Of a stretch of DNA of 64,000 nt, positions 37,142 to 47,300 are shown one piece after another (position 1 is the first letter of the stretch; each line of letters starts with the position of its first letter). The notes under the pieces were generated by a model that did no database searches, was not told the DNA's origin, and worked only from the letters and a program-made list of their open reading frames with translations. The position numbers and the translations under genes are program-made. The DNA comes from Colwellia sp. (GTDB taxonomy: Bacteria > Pseudomonadota > Gammaproteobacteria > Enterobacterales > Alteromonadaceae). The DNA is taken from positions 124,001 to 188,000 of the forward strand of contig NVWU01000009.1 of NCBI GenBank assembly GCA_002733765.1. Direction: 5' to 3'.

Positions 37142-38470
37142 GTGTTTTGGTTTGCTTATATGGTGTTCTCTTTACAACAACCTGAATTTTTGGTTATTTG
37201 CCTAATATGTTCATTGTTGGTTTTATTCTTAGTGCTGTTATTTGTTGTGAAGCAAAGTACACAAATAGCCAAACTACAATCAACAGTTGAACTGTTTTCA
37301 ACTTCACAAAACAATGTATTAGCACAATACTTTGATAAGCAGCAATTACAACTATCTAGCACTTTTGAGCAGAAGATGGCTGATTTACGTATTAAACTCT
37401 TAAGAGAATTGAATAGCCAGAAAGAGCAGCTTAACCAAAATCTAAGCCAAAACCAAAATCAAACACTTGAGCAATTAATAAGTCACCTAAATAAAACAAC
37501 CCAAGCCAATAGAGAAGAGTTGAGTAAATCGTTAATGCAAAGTAGTGAGCAAATGACTAAACGTATTGATGTGCTGACGCAAGCAACCGATAAACGCTTG
37601 CAAGAAATTAGCGGCCAGGTAGAAAAACGTTTAGCAGAAGGTTTTGAAAAAACGACTAAAACCTTTAGTGATATTTTACAGCGACTAGCATTAATTGATG
37701 ATGCGCAGAAAAAAATTACTGAATTATCAACCAATGTAGTTAGCTTACAAGAGGTGTTAAATGATAAACGCTCTCGTGGCGCATTTGGTGAAGTACAATT
37801 AAACTCCTTGATTCGTAATGTTTTACCAGAGCAAAGTTTTAAATTACAACATACGTTATCAAATGGTAAAATTGCTGATTGTATCTTATTTTTGCCGAAG
37901 CCTACGGGTAATGTCGTGGTAGACTCTAAGTTTCCGCTAGAAAATTACCGTAAAATGATGGATTTTGAGCAAGGGGATTCTGATAGAAAAGCGGCTCAAC
38001 GCCAGTTTAAAATTGATATTAAAAAACATATAAATGATATTAGTAGCAAATATTTAATTGATAATGAAACGGCTGATGGCGCGATTATGTTTATTCCCGC
38101 AGAAGCTATTTTTGCTGAGATTCATGGTCATCAAAGTGACTTGGTTGACTTTGCCAATAAAAAACGGGTGTGGCTAGCTTCACCTACCACCTTAATGGCT
38201 ATTCTAACGACCGCGCGATCGGTGTTAAAAGATGAAGCGACTCGTAAACAAATACATATTATTCAAGCACATTTATCTGATTTAGCACAAGATTTTAGTC
38301 GGTTTAAAGGTCGTTTTGCTAATTTAGCTAAACATATCGATCAAGCGGCGGTTGATGTGAAACAAATTCATACCTCGGCGGATAAAATATCGAGTCGTTT
38401 TGAAAAAATTGAGCAGGTTGAGCTAAAAGAGCAAACGTCTGTTGATAGTGCTATTGCTAATGTAAGTTAA
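37142..38470 (+). CDS. rmuC: DNA recombination protein RmuC
   Basis: RmuC (442 aa or 436 aa) is a membrane-anchored protein with a nuclease-like domain implicated in restraining recombination at inverted repeats. An N-terminal membrane helix (about 12-38) is followed by a long coiled coil (about 40-190) and the RmuC domain (about 190-420; RGAFGEVQLNSLIRNVLP, VVVDSKFPLENY, LASPTTLMAIL). The frame opens with GTG at 37142; an ATG at 37160 is an alternative. No clear RBS decides between them. Confidence 0.9.
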   Translation: MFWFAYMVFSLQQPEFLVICLICSLLVLFLVLLFVVKQSTQIAKLQSTVELFSTSQNNVLAQYFDKQQLQLSSTFEQKMADLRIKLLRELNSQKEQLNQNLSQNQNQTLEQLISHLNKTTQANREELSKSLMQSSEQMTKRIDVLTQATDKRLQEISGQVEKRLAEGFEKTTKTFSDILQRLALIDDAQKKITELSTNVVSLQEVLNDKRSRGAFGEVQLNSLIRNVLPEQSFKLQHTLSNGKIADCILFLPKPTGNVVVDSKFPLENYRKMMDFEQGDSDRKAAQRQFKIDIKKHINDISSKYLIDNETADGAIMFIPAEAIFAEIHGHQSDLVDFANKKRVWLASPTTLMAILTTARSVLKDEATRKQIHIIQAHLSDLAQDFSRFKGRFANLAKHIDQAAVDVKQIHTSADKISSRFEKIEQVELKEQTSVDSAIANVS

Positions 38471-38512
38471 CGGCTAGCGTTAACTTTTTGTAAGCATTCA
38501 TGATACCCAATA

Positions 38513-39853
38513 TTAAAAGGCAACATTAATAAAAACAATAATAAGAAGAATAGGGCAGAAATAGCGTAAATAAAACCCAAAAGCCTTTAATTTACGATCT
38601 TGTTGTAATTGCGCTATATCGGTAAGTTGATTACCTCGTTGCCAAACCCAACCTACAACAATGAAATAAAATAGTGACATTAAGGGTTGTAAAATGGTGG
38701 TAAGTAGCTGAATCACTAAACCAAATAACAGATCAAAAAAGGCTATTAATATCATGCTGGCGATTAAAACCATGGCAGAGACTAACCAAGTTGCGTGTTT
38801 TCGATTGATATTTCTATCTTCAACTAAATAAGATACAGGCACTTCGGTGGAGGAAATGGTAGACGTGAGTGCAGCGATAGATAATAGTGTAAAAAAACTA
38901 AAAGAGACGATTAAACCCACTGAACCCATAGAAGCAAATAACGAAGGTAAAATTTGAAAAATCAGTTGCCCTTCACCAATTAAATTACCCTCACTAAAAA
39001 CTTCCTGTCCCGCATGTTGAGCAACAAATAAAGCCGGTATGATCAGTAATCCAGCTAAGAAAGCAATAAAAGTATCTAGTGCAGCAATGGACAAAACAAG
39101 TTTACCGATGTCTTGTCCTTTCTTCATATAGGAGCCATATACCATCATGCCACCAACACCAATAGAAAGAGAGAAAAAGGCTTGTCCCATGGCTGAAATA
39201 ATTAATTTTGGCTCTAATACTTGGTTAAAATCAGGAATTAAATAAAGGGCAACACCTTCTTGTGCGCCATCTTGTTGCAAAATATAAATAACTAAACCGA
39301 TTAACATCAATAATAAAACTGGCATTAATCGTCCAGACCAACGCTCTATACCTGCATGAACACCTTGATGAATAATAAAGGCGCCTAAGACAATAAAAAT
39401 AGGAGTAAAAATAATATTTCGTAAAGTACTTGATGTTGATAGCCAGTTGGCTATATCAATAATACCAAATAGCTCAAACAAGGCACTTAAGGCATGAGCT
39501 AACATCCAGCCAGCCACAATAGTGTAAAAACTGAGCATCATCATTGCGCCCACTAACCCTATAATGCCAGCGTTACGTCCTGTCTTTTTAAAACGATGAC
39601 CACATGCTTGCATTAGCGCACTGACCGGGTTTTTTTGTGCCTGATTGCCAATATAAACCTCGGCATACAGTGCTGGCACTGCCAGTAATATTGTCACAAT
39701 AAGGTAGACGAATAAAAATGCGCCACCACCGTTGTTAGCTGCCTGAGTTGGGAAGCCCCATATATTGCCTAAACCAATAGCAGAGCCTGCAGCAGCTAAA
39801 ATAAAACCAAGTCGAGAATGAAATGAGTCGCGGGTAGTAGTGGGAGATGACAT
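38513..39853 (-). CDS. Sodium-dependent (NSS/SNF family) transporter
   Basis: A 446-aa neurotransmitter:sodium symporter family protein. The first helix carries the diagnostic LGFILAAAGSAIGLGNIWGFPTQAANNGGGA-type sequence (here RLGFILAAAGSAIGLGNIW, then FP), which contributes to sodium and substrate sites in LeuT-type folds. About 11-12 helices span the protein. The substrate is probably an amino acid, but not identified. Convergent with rmuC; only 42 bases separate the stops. Confidence 0.93.
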   Translation of the reverse strand: MSSPTTTRDSFHSRLGFILAAAGSAIGLGNIWGFPTQAANNGGGAFLFVYLIVTILLAVPALYAEVYIGNQAQKNPVSALMQACGHRFKKTGRNAGIIGLVGAMMMLSFYTIVAGWMLAHALSALFELFGIIDIANWLSTSSTLRNIIFTPIFIVLGAFIIHQGVHAGIERWSGRLMPVLLLMLIGLVIYILQQDGAQEGVALYLIPDFNQVLEPKLIISAMGQAFFSLSIGVGGMMVYGSYMKKGQDIGKLVLSIAALDTFIAFLAGLLIIPALFVAQHAGQEVFSEGNLIGEGQLIFQILPSLFASMGSVGLIVSFSFFTLLSIAALTSTISSTEVPVSYLVEDRNINRKHATWLVSAMVLIASMILIAFFDLLFGLVIQLLTTILQPLMSLFYFIVVGWVWQRGNQLTDIAQLQQDRKLKAFGFYLRYFCPILLIIVFINVAF

Positions 39854-40037
39854 AGCGTTTATAATTATTAGGGATAAATTTTATTTGTTCGTGAGCTTAC
39901 CCAGTAAAGTTGTCTGAGTAAAGCTGGGATGAATAAGTATTAATTATTCATTTTTGTTACACATTAATGATGATTTAATCTTGGTCGTTTATGTTATTAT
40001 CATCAAAATTTTTTCTGACTTTTTTAAAGAGTTTATT

Positions 40038-40691
40038 ATGCTGCAATATCAAATTATTCCTGTTACGCCTTTTCAACAAAACTGTACTCTATTTTGGTGC
40101 GATGAAACGATGCAAGCTGCGGTAGTTGATCCTGGTGGTGATCTTGAAAAAGTGATTGCAGCGATTGATAAACATCAATTAACCTTAGCTAAGGTACTTC
40201 TTACTCATGCTCATATTGATCACGCTGGCGCAACTGATGCTTTAGCAAAACATTATAAGGTTAAAATTGAAGGACCTCATAAAGAAGATCAATTCTGGAT
40301 AGATAGGATTGAAGATCAAAAGCAGCGTTTTGGCTTTGCTCATGCGGAATCATTTTCACCTGACCGATTTTTGAATCAGGGTGATACGGTTAGTTTTGGC
40401 AATATCACATTGGATGTTTATTTTTGTCCTGGACATACACCAGGCCATGTGGTTTTTTTCCATCGTGAATCAAAATTAGCGCAAGTAGGCGATGTTTTAT
40501 TTCAGGGGTCAATTGGGAGAACAGATTTTCCTCGTGGTGATCATGCGACATTAATAAACTCTATTCGCAATAATATCTTTCCGTTAGGGGATGACGTACG
40601 TTTTATTCCGGGCCATGGCCCGATGAGTACGTTTGGTCAAGAACGCCGTAATAATCCGTTTGTTAGTGACTCAGCTGTTGGTGAAAGTTAA
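40038..40691 (+). CDS. MBL-fold metallo-hydrolase (YcbL/GloB-like)
   Basis: A 217-aa metallo-beta-lactamase-fold hydrolase of the YcbL/glyoxalase II-like group. Metal ligands are in LLTHAHIDHAGAT (HxHxDH), CPGHTPGHVVF and FIPGHGP. The family's typical opening MLQYQIIPVTPFQQNC begins at the ATG at 40038, with an AAAGAG site nine bases before it; the frame is open 84 bases further upstream but that part is unlike the family. Substrate unknown; type II glyoxalase activity is one possibility. Copy 2 of the interspersed repeat follows. Confidence 0.88.
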   Translation: MLQYQIIPVTPFQQNCTLFWCDETMQAAVVDPGGDLEKVIAAIDKHQLTLAKVLLTHAHIDHAGATDALAKHYKVKIEGPHKEDQFWIDRIEDQKQRFGFAHAESFSPDRFLNQGDTVSFGNITLDVYFCPGHTPGHVVFFHRESKLAQVGDVLFQGSIGRTDFPRGDHATLINSIRNNIFPLGDDVRFIPGHGPMSTFGQERRNNPFVSDSAVGES

Positions 40692-40708
40692 TACTCATGT
40701 TACCTCAT

Positions 40709-40730
40709 AATTCTCGTTTCAGCGAGAATT
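40709..40730 (+). terminator. Hairpin after MBL-hydrolase gene
   Basis: AATTCTCG and CGAGAATT form a perfect 8-bp stem with a 6-base loop 18 bases past the stop codon. There is no T tract, so termination is tentative. It adjoins the repeat element. Confidence 0.4.
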
Positions 40731-40955
40731 TAAAGGCTTAGAAGCAAGGTATTGATTGAAGATAATGGTTGTTCCTTGTCAAAATCAATAGCGCAGTATA
40801 TAAGCCTTTAAAACTCCCCTTCGGGGGCGCCTGAGCAAACCATGCTAGTCGTTGCTTTTTTTTTAAGGCGCTACATGGATGGTGTTATAAGAGAATGCAG
40901 GAGCATATTCTCCTGCACAACCATTAATAAAAATAAGCGCCTTGATCATGAATTG
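40731..40955. repeat. Interspersed repeat, copy 2 (inverted relative to copy 1)
   Basis: The reverse complement of this stretch aligns along most of its length with copy 1 (3330-3555): AAGGCGC...TTTTTATTAA, CAGGAGAATATGCTCCTG, CATCCATGTAGCG, ATGGTTTGCTCAG, and TTCAATCAATACCTTGC are shared with small changes. The outer TATACCCAA-type ends of copy 1 are absent here, so this copy may be truncated. It lies between the MBL hydrolase and the channel gene. Confidence 0.7.
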
Positions 40956-40988
40956 ATCAGGCGTCCTAAACAGACATTTTGAAATATC

Positions 40989-41828
40989 ATGAGTATATAT
41001 ATGGCTAGTTTTGTTTTTCGTGTACAAAGAGGTCTTAAAAAAATTGATTCAAGCAAAATTTTTCAAGGCCTTATTATTGCGGTTATTTTAATTTCGGCAT
41101 TGCTTATCGGTGCAAAAACCCATAATTTATCAGCCAATGCGATTGCAGTGCTAGCACTATTAGACCTTGGCGTTACTGTGTTTTTTGTTATTGAAATTGT
41201 TATTCGCTACCTTGCTTACCCAAATAAAAAACGATTTTTTCATAGTGGTTGGAATATCTTTGACACAGTGATTGTTATAGGCAGTTTAATTCCTGCGGGC
41301 GGCTCAGGCGTTCTGTTAGCGCGTTTATTACGGGTGTTTAGAGTTTTAAGATTAGTTTCTATGGTGCCTGAATTACGTTTGTTAATTAATGCCTTGCTTA
41401 AAGCTATCCCGCGCATGGGCTATATCGCCTTGTTAATGTTTGTTATTTTTTATATATACGCAGCAATGGGAAGTATGTTCTTTCATCAGATTAATGAAGT
41501 GTTATGGGGCGATGTCTCAATCTCAATGTTAACATTGTTTCGAATTGCAACGTTTGAAGATTGGACTGATGTAATGTATGAAACCATGACCGTGCACCCT
41601 TTAAGTTGGATTTATTATTTAAGTTTTATTTTTTTAACTGCCTTTATTTTCTTAAATATGATGGTGGGTACCGTGCTTGAAGTGATGAGCCAAGAGCATG
41701 AAAATTTCCGTGCAGAACAACATGGTGAAAGCATTGAAGGGGGTGAGCCAGCAAGTCGTGCTCAAATTGAAAAACTTGAGCTTGAGCTATCCGAGATAAA
41801 AGCCTTACTAATGAAAATAAAAAGTTAA
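40989..41828 (+). CDS. Voltage-gated ion channel (bacterial Nav/Cav type)
   Basis: A 279-aa single-subunit six-helix channel of the NaChBac family. S1-S4 cover about residues 22-145; S4 has four arginines at three-residue spacing (ARLLRVFRVLRLVS). The pore region reads TLFRIATFEDWTD at about 182-194, aligning with the NavAb filter TLESWSM and giving Asp at both positions following the key Glu where NavAb has Ser and Met. S6 (FIFLTAFIFLNMMVGTVLEV) and a C-terminal coiled coil (IEKLELELSEIKALL) complete it. Extra filter aspartates are known to favour calcium in engineered CavAb. An internal ATG at 41001 is an alternative start. Confidence 0.9.
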   Translation: MSIYMASFVFRVQRGLKKIDSSKIFQGLIIAVILISALLIGAKTHNLSANAIAVLALLDLGVTVFFVIEIVIRYLAYPNKKRFFHSGWNIFDTVIVIGSLIPAGGSGVLLARLLRVFRVLRLVSMVPELRLLINALLKAIPRMGYIALLMFVIFYIYAAMGSMFFHQINEVLWGDVSISMLTLFRIATFEDWTDVMYETMTVHPLSWIYYLSFIFLTAFIFLNMMVGTVLEVMSQEHENFRAEQHGESIEGGEPASRAQIEKLELELSEIKALLMKIKS

Positions 41829-41836
41829 ACAGGTTA

Positions 41837-42301
41837 CTACTTACTGGTGACAGTACGTTGATAGCGCATTAAAATAGTATCTAAGTGATTGGCAAATGTT
41901 TGCCTATCACTTTGACTTAACGGTGGTGGCCCACCGGTTTGTACGCCACTAGCACGCATAGTGTCCATAAAGTCACGAATATTGAGTCGAGATTTAATAT
42001 TCTCTTTGGTAAATAACTCACCTCGTGGGCTTAACGCTATGCCTGACTTGGTTATAACTTCATCGGCAAGTGGAATATCAGAAGTGATAACTAAATCATT
42101 TTTTTCTATGCGCTTTACAATTTCATCATCAGCAATATCAAACCCTGAACTCACCTGTATAAAGTGAATTATTTTTGATGGGGGTATACGAATATGATGA
42201 TTTGCCACTAAGGTTGTCGTGATTTTTGTACGTTCAGCCGCTTTAAATAAAATTTCTTTTATCACGACGGGACAAGCGTCGGCATCAACCCAAATCTTCA
42301 T
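41837..42301 (-). CDS. DUF188 (YaiI/YqxD family) protein
   Basis: A 154-aa YaiI/YqxD family protein, start [20 protein letters not shown], with [11 protein letters not shown] and [12 protein letters not shown] characteristic of the family, a NYN/PIN-like fold predicted to be a nuclease, though function is unproven. The ATG at 42301 has a GAGGA ribosome site seven bases upstream; the frame extends four codons further to a TTG. It is convergent with the channel gene and separated by 8 bases. Confidence 0.9.
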   Translation of the reverse strand: MKIWVDADACPVVIKEILFKAAERTKITTTLVANHHIRIPPSKIIHFIQVSSGFDIADDEIVKRIEKNDLVITSDIPLADEVITKSGIALSPRGELFTKENIKSRLNIRDFMDTMRASGVQTGGPPPLSQSDRQTFANHLDTILMRYQRTVTSK

Positions 42302-42325
42302 AGTTATCCTCAATAAATGTTACTA

Positions 42326-42478
42326 TACCAATACAAATAAATATCTGATCATTCTCAATAGACTACATATTCCAATAGCATCGTTGTTTTTAATGCTAAT
42401 AGCCCGCTATTACTCAATTAAGCGCCTTGTTCTTGAAAATTTATTCTCATTAATATTTGATCACTAACTTACTGGCAT
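42326..42478. repeat. Short intergenic repeat, longer copy
   Basis: Flanked by TACCAATACAAATAAATATCTGATCATTCT-type and TTATTCTCATTAATATTTGATCAC-type sequences (abbreviated), which resemble a shorter copy at about 24838-24912. The middle (about 70 bases) is absent from that copy. No ORF. Boundaries are approximate. Confidence 0.4.
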
Positions 42479-42519
42479 TGATATGATAGATTATCATAAC
42501 GTATTCAGTTGCGATTAAT

Positions 42520-42882
42520 GTGAATAAATTAATAAAACCCCACTATGCTCAAATTTGGCAAACGATAAAGTTTATTCCACAAGGAAAGGTCGCTTGTTAT
42601 GGTCAAATTGCCGATTTAGCAGGTTTGCCCGGTAGAGCGCGTTTAGTCGGGAGGGCATTAGGTAATGTACCTGAATCCGGTTGGCGGGGACAGGCAGTTC
42701 CTTGGTATCGGGTGATAAATGCGCAAGGAAAAATATCTTTTCCTATTGGTAGCGAATATTTTGAAAAGCAGAAGCAGCTGTTACAAGAAGAGCAAGTGGT
42801 GATTATTGGCTCAAGGATTAAATTAAAAGAATTTCAGTGGCAGCCAGATCTGGCTGAATTACTATTTTCACTAGAATTCTAA
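42520..42882 (+). CDS. Alkyltransferase-like protein (ATL, MGMT family without Cys)
   Basis: A 120-aa homologue of the C-terminal domain of O6-alkylguanine-DNA alkyltransferase. The PCHR active-site motif is replaced by PWYR (AVPWYRVINAQG), the defining trait of ATL proteins, which bind O6-alkylguanine and flag it for nucleotide excision repair but cannot dealkylate. FIPQGKVACYGQIADLAGLPGRARLVG is the DNA-binding helix-turn-helix region (abbreviated: KVACYGQIADLAGLPG). Starts at GTG 42520; no in-frame ATG precedes the domain. Confidence 0.88.
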   Translation: MNKLIKPHYAQIWQTIKFIPQGKVACYGQIADLAGLPGRARLVGRALGNVPESGWRGQAVPWYRVINAQGKISFPIGSEYFEKQKQLLQEEQVVIIGSRIKLKEFQWQPDLAELLFSLEF

Positions 42883-42943
42883 AAATAATTGAATAACTTA
42901 TCTTTCACTCTTGCCCTAATGTATGTACGACATTAATACCTTA

Positions 42944-43414
42944 TTAAAGTTCTAATAACGTTACTTCAAAAATAAGTAATGAACCTGGCGGGATTTTCCC
43001 AGCGGCTTTATCACCATAACCTAACTCTGAAGGAATGAAAAACTTGAATTTATCACCAACAACCATTAATTGAACCCCTTCAGTCCAACCGCCTATCACT
43101 TGGTTTAAGCCAAAACTGATTGGTTTATCTCGATCTACTGAGCTATCAAATACAGTACCATCCAATAAAGAGCCGTGATAATGTACTGTTACTTTTGAAC
43201 TAGCGGTTGGATGTTCGGTTCCTTTGCCTCGTTGTAATATTTGATATTGTAATCCTGACGCAGTTTCAGTGACACCTTCTATTGCTTTGTTCTGTGTTAA
43301 AAAAGTTTGACTTATAGCAGCGTTTTCAAGCGCTGCCGCTGAATTTTTTTTATTCGAGTGTCTCGAGTAAAAGAATACCGCCAATGCAATTAAAACCAAA
43401 ACAACATATTTCAT
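42944..43414 (-). CDS. FKBP-type peptidyl-prolyl cis-trans isomerase, membrane anchored
   Basis: A 156-aa FKBP with a single N-terminal membrane helix (about 2-17) and no cleavage site, so probably periplasm-facing and tethered. After a linker (18-60) the FKBP domain starts ASGLQYQILQRGKG and holds VTVHYHGSLLDGTVFDSS, GLNQVIGGWTEGVQLM and IPSELGYGD, with the hydrophobic pocket residues in place. It should catalyse proline isomerisation and help folding of exported proteins. Alone; convergent with the ATL gene. Confidence 0.92.
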   Translation of the reverse strand: MKYVVLVLIALAVFFYSRHSNKKNSAAALENAAISQTFLTQNKAIEGVTETASGLQYQILQRGKGTEHPTASSKVTVHYHGSLLDGTVFDSSVDRDKPISFGLNQVIGGWTEGVQLMVVGDKFKFFIPSELGYGDKAAGKIPPGSLLIFEVTLLEL

Positions 43415-44355
43415 AACTTATCTCATTAATTTATAGAGTTGCGCATTCTAACACTCGTTTCTTGAGGTGATATAATTAAATTTTATTTTTATTCGGTTTT
43501 AGGTTTGTTGATATTTAACCTACTGCTTACTCACTTACGTTAGCAACCATAGGTGAGGCTTAGAATTTTTGAACGTAACTATTGATACTGCTGTGGTGGT
43601 TAAAGTTTCTATTACAATAAATCAAACAGTTCTCTATCTCATATAGCGATCTATTTGATAAGTCTAAACGTTTTGGTGATGGTGAGCGGAAGGTGAAAAA
43701 TATGATACTGAAAAATATTGAATGACAAATATCACTTGTGATTATTCAGTTTGAAATTTATTTTTGAGCGGTAACTATCAAGGTATGGCAAGTTGAAAAC
43801 ACAGTTTGAAAGTATGCTAGAATGTACAATAGCTTGGCTAGTAATGTGAAATTTCAACAGCTCTTAGTTGACAAGGCTATGAAGTGAAATTATTGACTAT
43901 AAATTAAACCTTCATACCAATGTTGAGTTTTTACTCTATAAATAGTCATAGATTTTAAGTGTTTATAGAAAAGAGAGAATACTTTAATGAAATTTTCAAG
44001 TACTTAAACGCACAGGTATAATGTGATAAATAGGTATTAAATTTCGTAAATAGTAATAGTTTTCAATAATTTATTGTCACTGTATATATTCAAATATTCT
44101 GCATGTATATTCACAAAATGATTGACTCAGAGCCGTTTTACGGGTAGTTTTGCGACCCGCTTTAAATAATGATTTTCATTAATGGCATCTCGTCTTATAA
44201 ATACTCAATAGAAGTTTGGCGATCGATGTTCAAGAAATTATAAGTAATACCCTGAAGGATTAGCAGCGCACACTTTAAGCATTAAAAAATATATGACTTA
44301 TATTAGCAAGCAAAACTTAGCTAATAGAAATAGTTTGATGAAATAGGAATAAGCA
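43415..44355. other. 941-base gene-free region upstream of gltB
   Basis: No ORF with a plausible start and codon use was seen on either strand. It contains the promoters of the FKBP gene (minus) and of gltBD (plus). One hairpin, CGGGT-n9-ACCCG at 44141-44159, lies about 200 bases before gltB. The 3' end has AGGAAT nine bases before the gltB ATG. Possible uses are an extended regulatory region or a decayed gene. Confidence 0.5.
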
Positions 44356-47300
44356 ATGAATGATATGAGCAAAAAACCCCAAGGCCTTTATCGCGCCGAG
44401 TTTGAACACGATAGTTGTGGCATTGGTTTTGTCGCGAACCTAAAGGGTAAAAAATCTCACGATATTATTGAAAATGCGCTCACTATGTTGAGTTGTATGG
44501 AACATCGTGGTGGTACTGGTTTCGACGTAAAAAGTGGTGACGGTGCCGGTATTCTTATTCAAATCCCTCATGATTTTTTAAGCCAAGAAGTTGCAACGTT
44601 AGGCTTTAACTTACCCGATGCCGGAAATTACGGCGTTGGCATGATTTTCTTTCCACGAGATCAAAAACAAAGCGAAGCGTGTAGAGAGATATTGAACCAA
44701 AATATTACTGAACTGGGTTTAACCCTGTTAGGTTATCGTGATGTTCCAGGTGATAACTCAATGTTAGGTGCGGCTTCACTTGAAACAGAACCCAATATTG
44801 AACAGGTATTCATTGCTAAGCCAGAAGAATTAACCGTACAAGCGTTTGAACGTAAGTTGTTTGTTCTACGTAAATACACCTCGCATAAAATTAATGCTAC
44901 GGGTATTACTGAGCGTGATGAGTTTTATGTAACCTCAATGTCATCAACTAAAATTGTCTATAAAGGACAGTTTACTACAGAGCAAGTTCGTCAATACTAT
45001 TTAGATCTTCAAGATGAACGTACTATTTCTGGTATGGCTATGTTCCATTCTCGTTTTTCAACGAATACTTTCCCTGCTTGGCGTCGTGCTCAACCGTTTC
45101 GTTATATCGCCCATAATGGAGAAATCAACACTGTACGCGGCAACATTAACTGGATGAATGCACGTGAAGCATTGTTCAGCTCAGTTAATTTTAGCGATGC
45201 TGAATTGAATATGTTGACCCCTATTTGTAACAACGATAACTCTGATTCTGCCAACCTTGATATGGCGATTGAGTTATTAGTGCTAAGTGGCCGTTCACTA
45301 GCCCAAGTTATGATGATGATGGTGCCAGAGGCATGGCAAACACAAACCAATATGGATGCAACTAAACACGCATTTTATGAATACTATGCTTGTATTATGG
45401 AACCTTGGGATGGCCCAGCTTCGTTATCATTTAGTGATGGTAATGTTATCGGCGCAACACTTGATCGTAACGGTTTACGCCCTTCGCGTTACTTGTTAAC
45501 TGAAGATGGCACCTTAGTCATGGGTTCTGAAACAGGTACTTTGTGTGTTGATCAATCAACGGTTATTGAAAAAGGACGTTTACAGCCGGGTAAAATATTT
45601 ATTGCTGATTTAAAGCAAGGTCGTATTATCAGTGATGATGAAGTCAAACAAGAAGTTAGCTCAGCACAGCCATATGGTAAGTGGTTAGCAGACAATAAAA
45701 TTGAATTGTCACAGTTACCAGTACCAACGGCTTCTATTGCGCAACCCCCATTAAGAGAGTTGCGAAAAATACAAAAGGCTTTTGGTTATACCAGTGAAGA
45801 CCTTAACTTAGTACTTGCTGGCATGGTTGGCACGTCGAAAGAGCCACTAGGCGCAATGGGCACAGATACCCCATTAGCCGTATTATCTCATCGACCACAA
45901 CAATTATCTCATTATTTTAAGCAGTTGTTTGCTCAGGTTACTAACCCACCAATTGATCCAATTCGTGAAGAGTTGGTTATGTCATTACGTGGTTATATTG
46001 GTAAATCACTAAATTTACTTGATGAAACAGCAGCACATTGCCATAAGGTTGAAATTGATCAACCAGTACTTACCAACGTACAATTACGTAAGTTACAACA
46101 TATTGATAATGATCATCTACAATCAAAGACTATTGCTATTACCTTTAAAGCTAGCGGTGAAGCTGGTGCACTTAAAAAGGCGCTGGATAGAGTATGTTTT
46201 AATGCAAAAAATGCCGTTGAAGATGGCTATTCAATATTAATATTAAGTGATCGTGAAATAGACAGTGACCATGTTGCTATTCCATCGGTATTAGCGACGG
46301 CGGCTGTTCACCATTATTTAATTCGTGAAAAATTACGCTCTTACGCTGATATCATTCTTGAATCGGCTGATATTCGCGAAACCCATCATTTTGCTACGGT
46401 TATTGGTTATGGTGCAGCGGCGGTAAACCCATACTTAGCACTAGAAAGTATGTATGGTTTACGTGATGAAGGCGTACTTGATAAAGAATTATCTAATGAT
46501 CAAATTACGGATAAATATACGGCAGCGGTAGGCAGTGGTTTATTAAAAACTTTTTCTAAAATGGGTATTTCAACGTTACAATCTTATTTAGGTGCGCAAG
46601 TTTTTGAAGCTTTGGGTCTTAACTCTGATGTTATTGATGAATACTTTACCGGTACTGTTAGTCGAATCCAAGGCTTAAGCCTAGATCAAATCGCTCAAGA
46701 AGCCTTGTTACGCCATCGTGAAGGTTTCCCTGAAGCGAGCCGTATAGCGATTGAAAATTTATTGCCAACAGGTGGTGAGTACTCGTGGCGTCATGATGGC
46801 GAGCGTCACTTGTTTAGTCCAACTGTTATTCGTTTATTACAACATTCAACAGCTAGTAACGATATTAATCAATTTAAGCAATACGCGAAAACAGTTGATG
46901 ATCAGAGTAAAGATGCCTTTACCCTGCGTGGTTTACTTGAGTTCAGCAGCGATCGTTCTTCAATTCCATTGAGTGAAGTTGAACCGATTGAAAACATTTT
47001 TAAACGTTTTGCTTCGGGCGCTATGTCATTTGGTTCAATCTCGTGGGAAGCACACACCACATTAGCGATTGCCATGAACCGCATTGGCGGCAAGAGCAAC
47101 AGTGGTGAGGGTGGTGAAGATCCTATTCGCTATACACCGTTGGAAAATGGCGATTCGATGAATTCGCGCATCAAGCAAGTAGCATCAGGTCGTTTTGGCG
47201 TAACCAGTCATTACTTGACTAATGCTGACGAATTACAAATTAAGATGGCTCAGGGCGCAAAACCGGGCGAGGGTGGTCAGTTACCAGGTGACAAAGTAGA

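Noticed and set aside
43415..44355. Glutamine or other riboswitch before gltB
   Set aside because: No recognisable conserved riboswitch core was found by eye; only one short hairpin.
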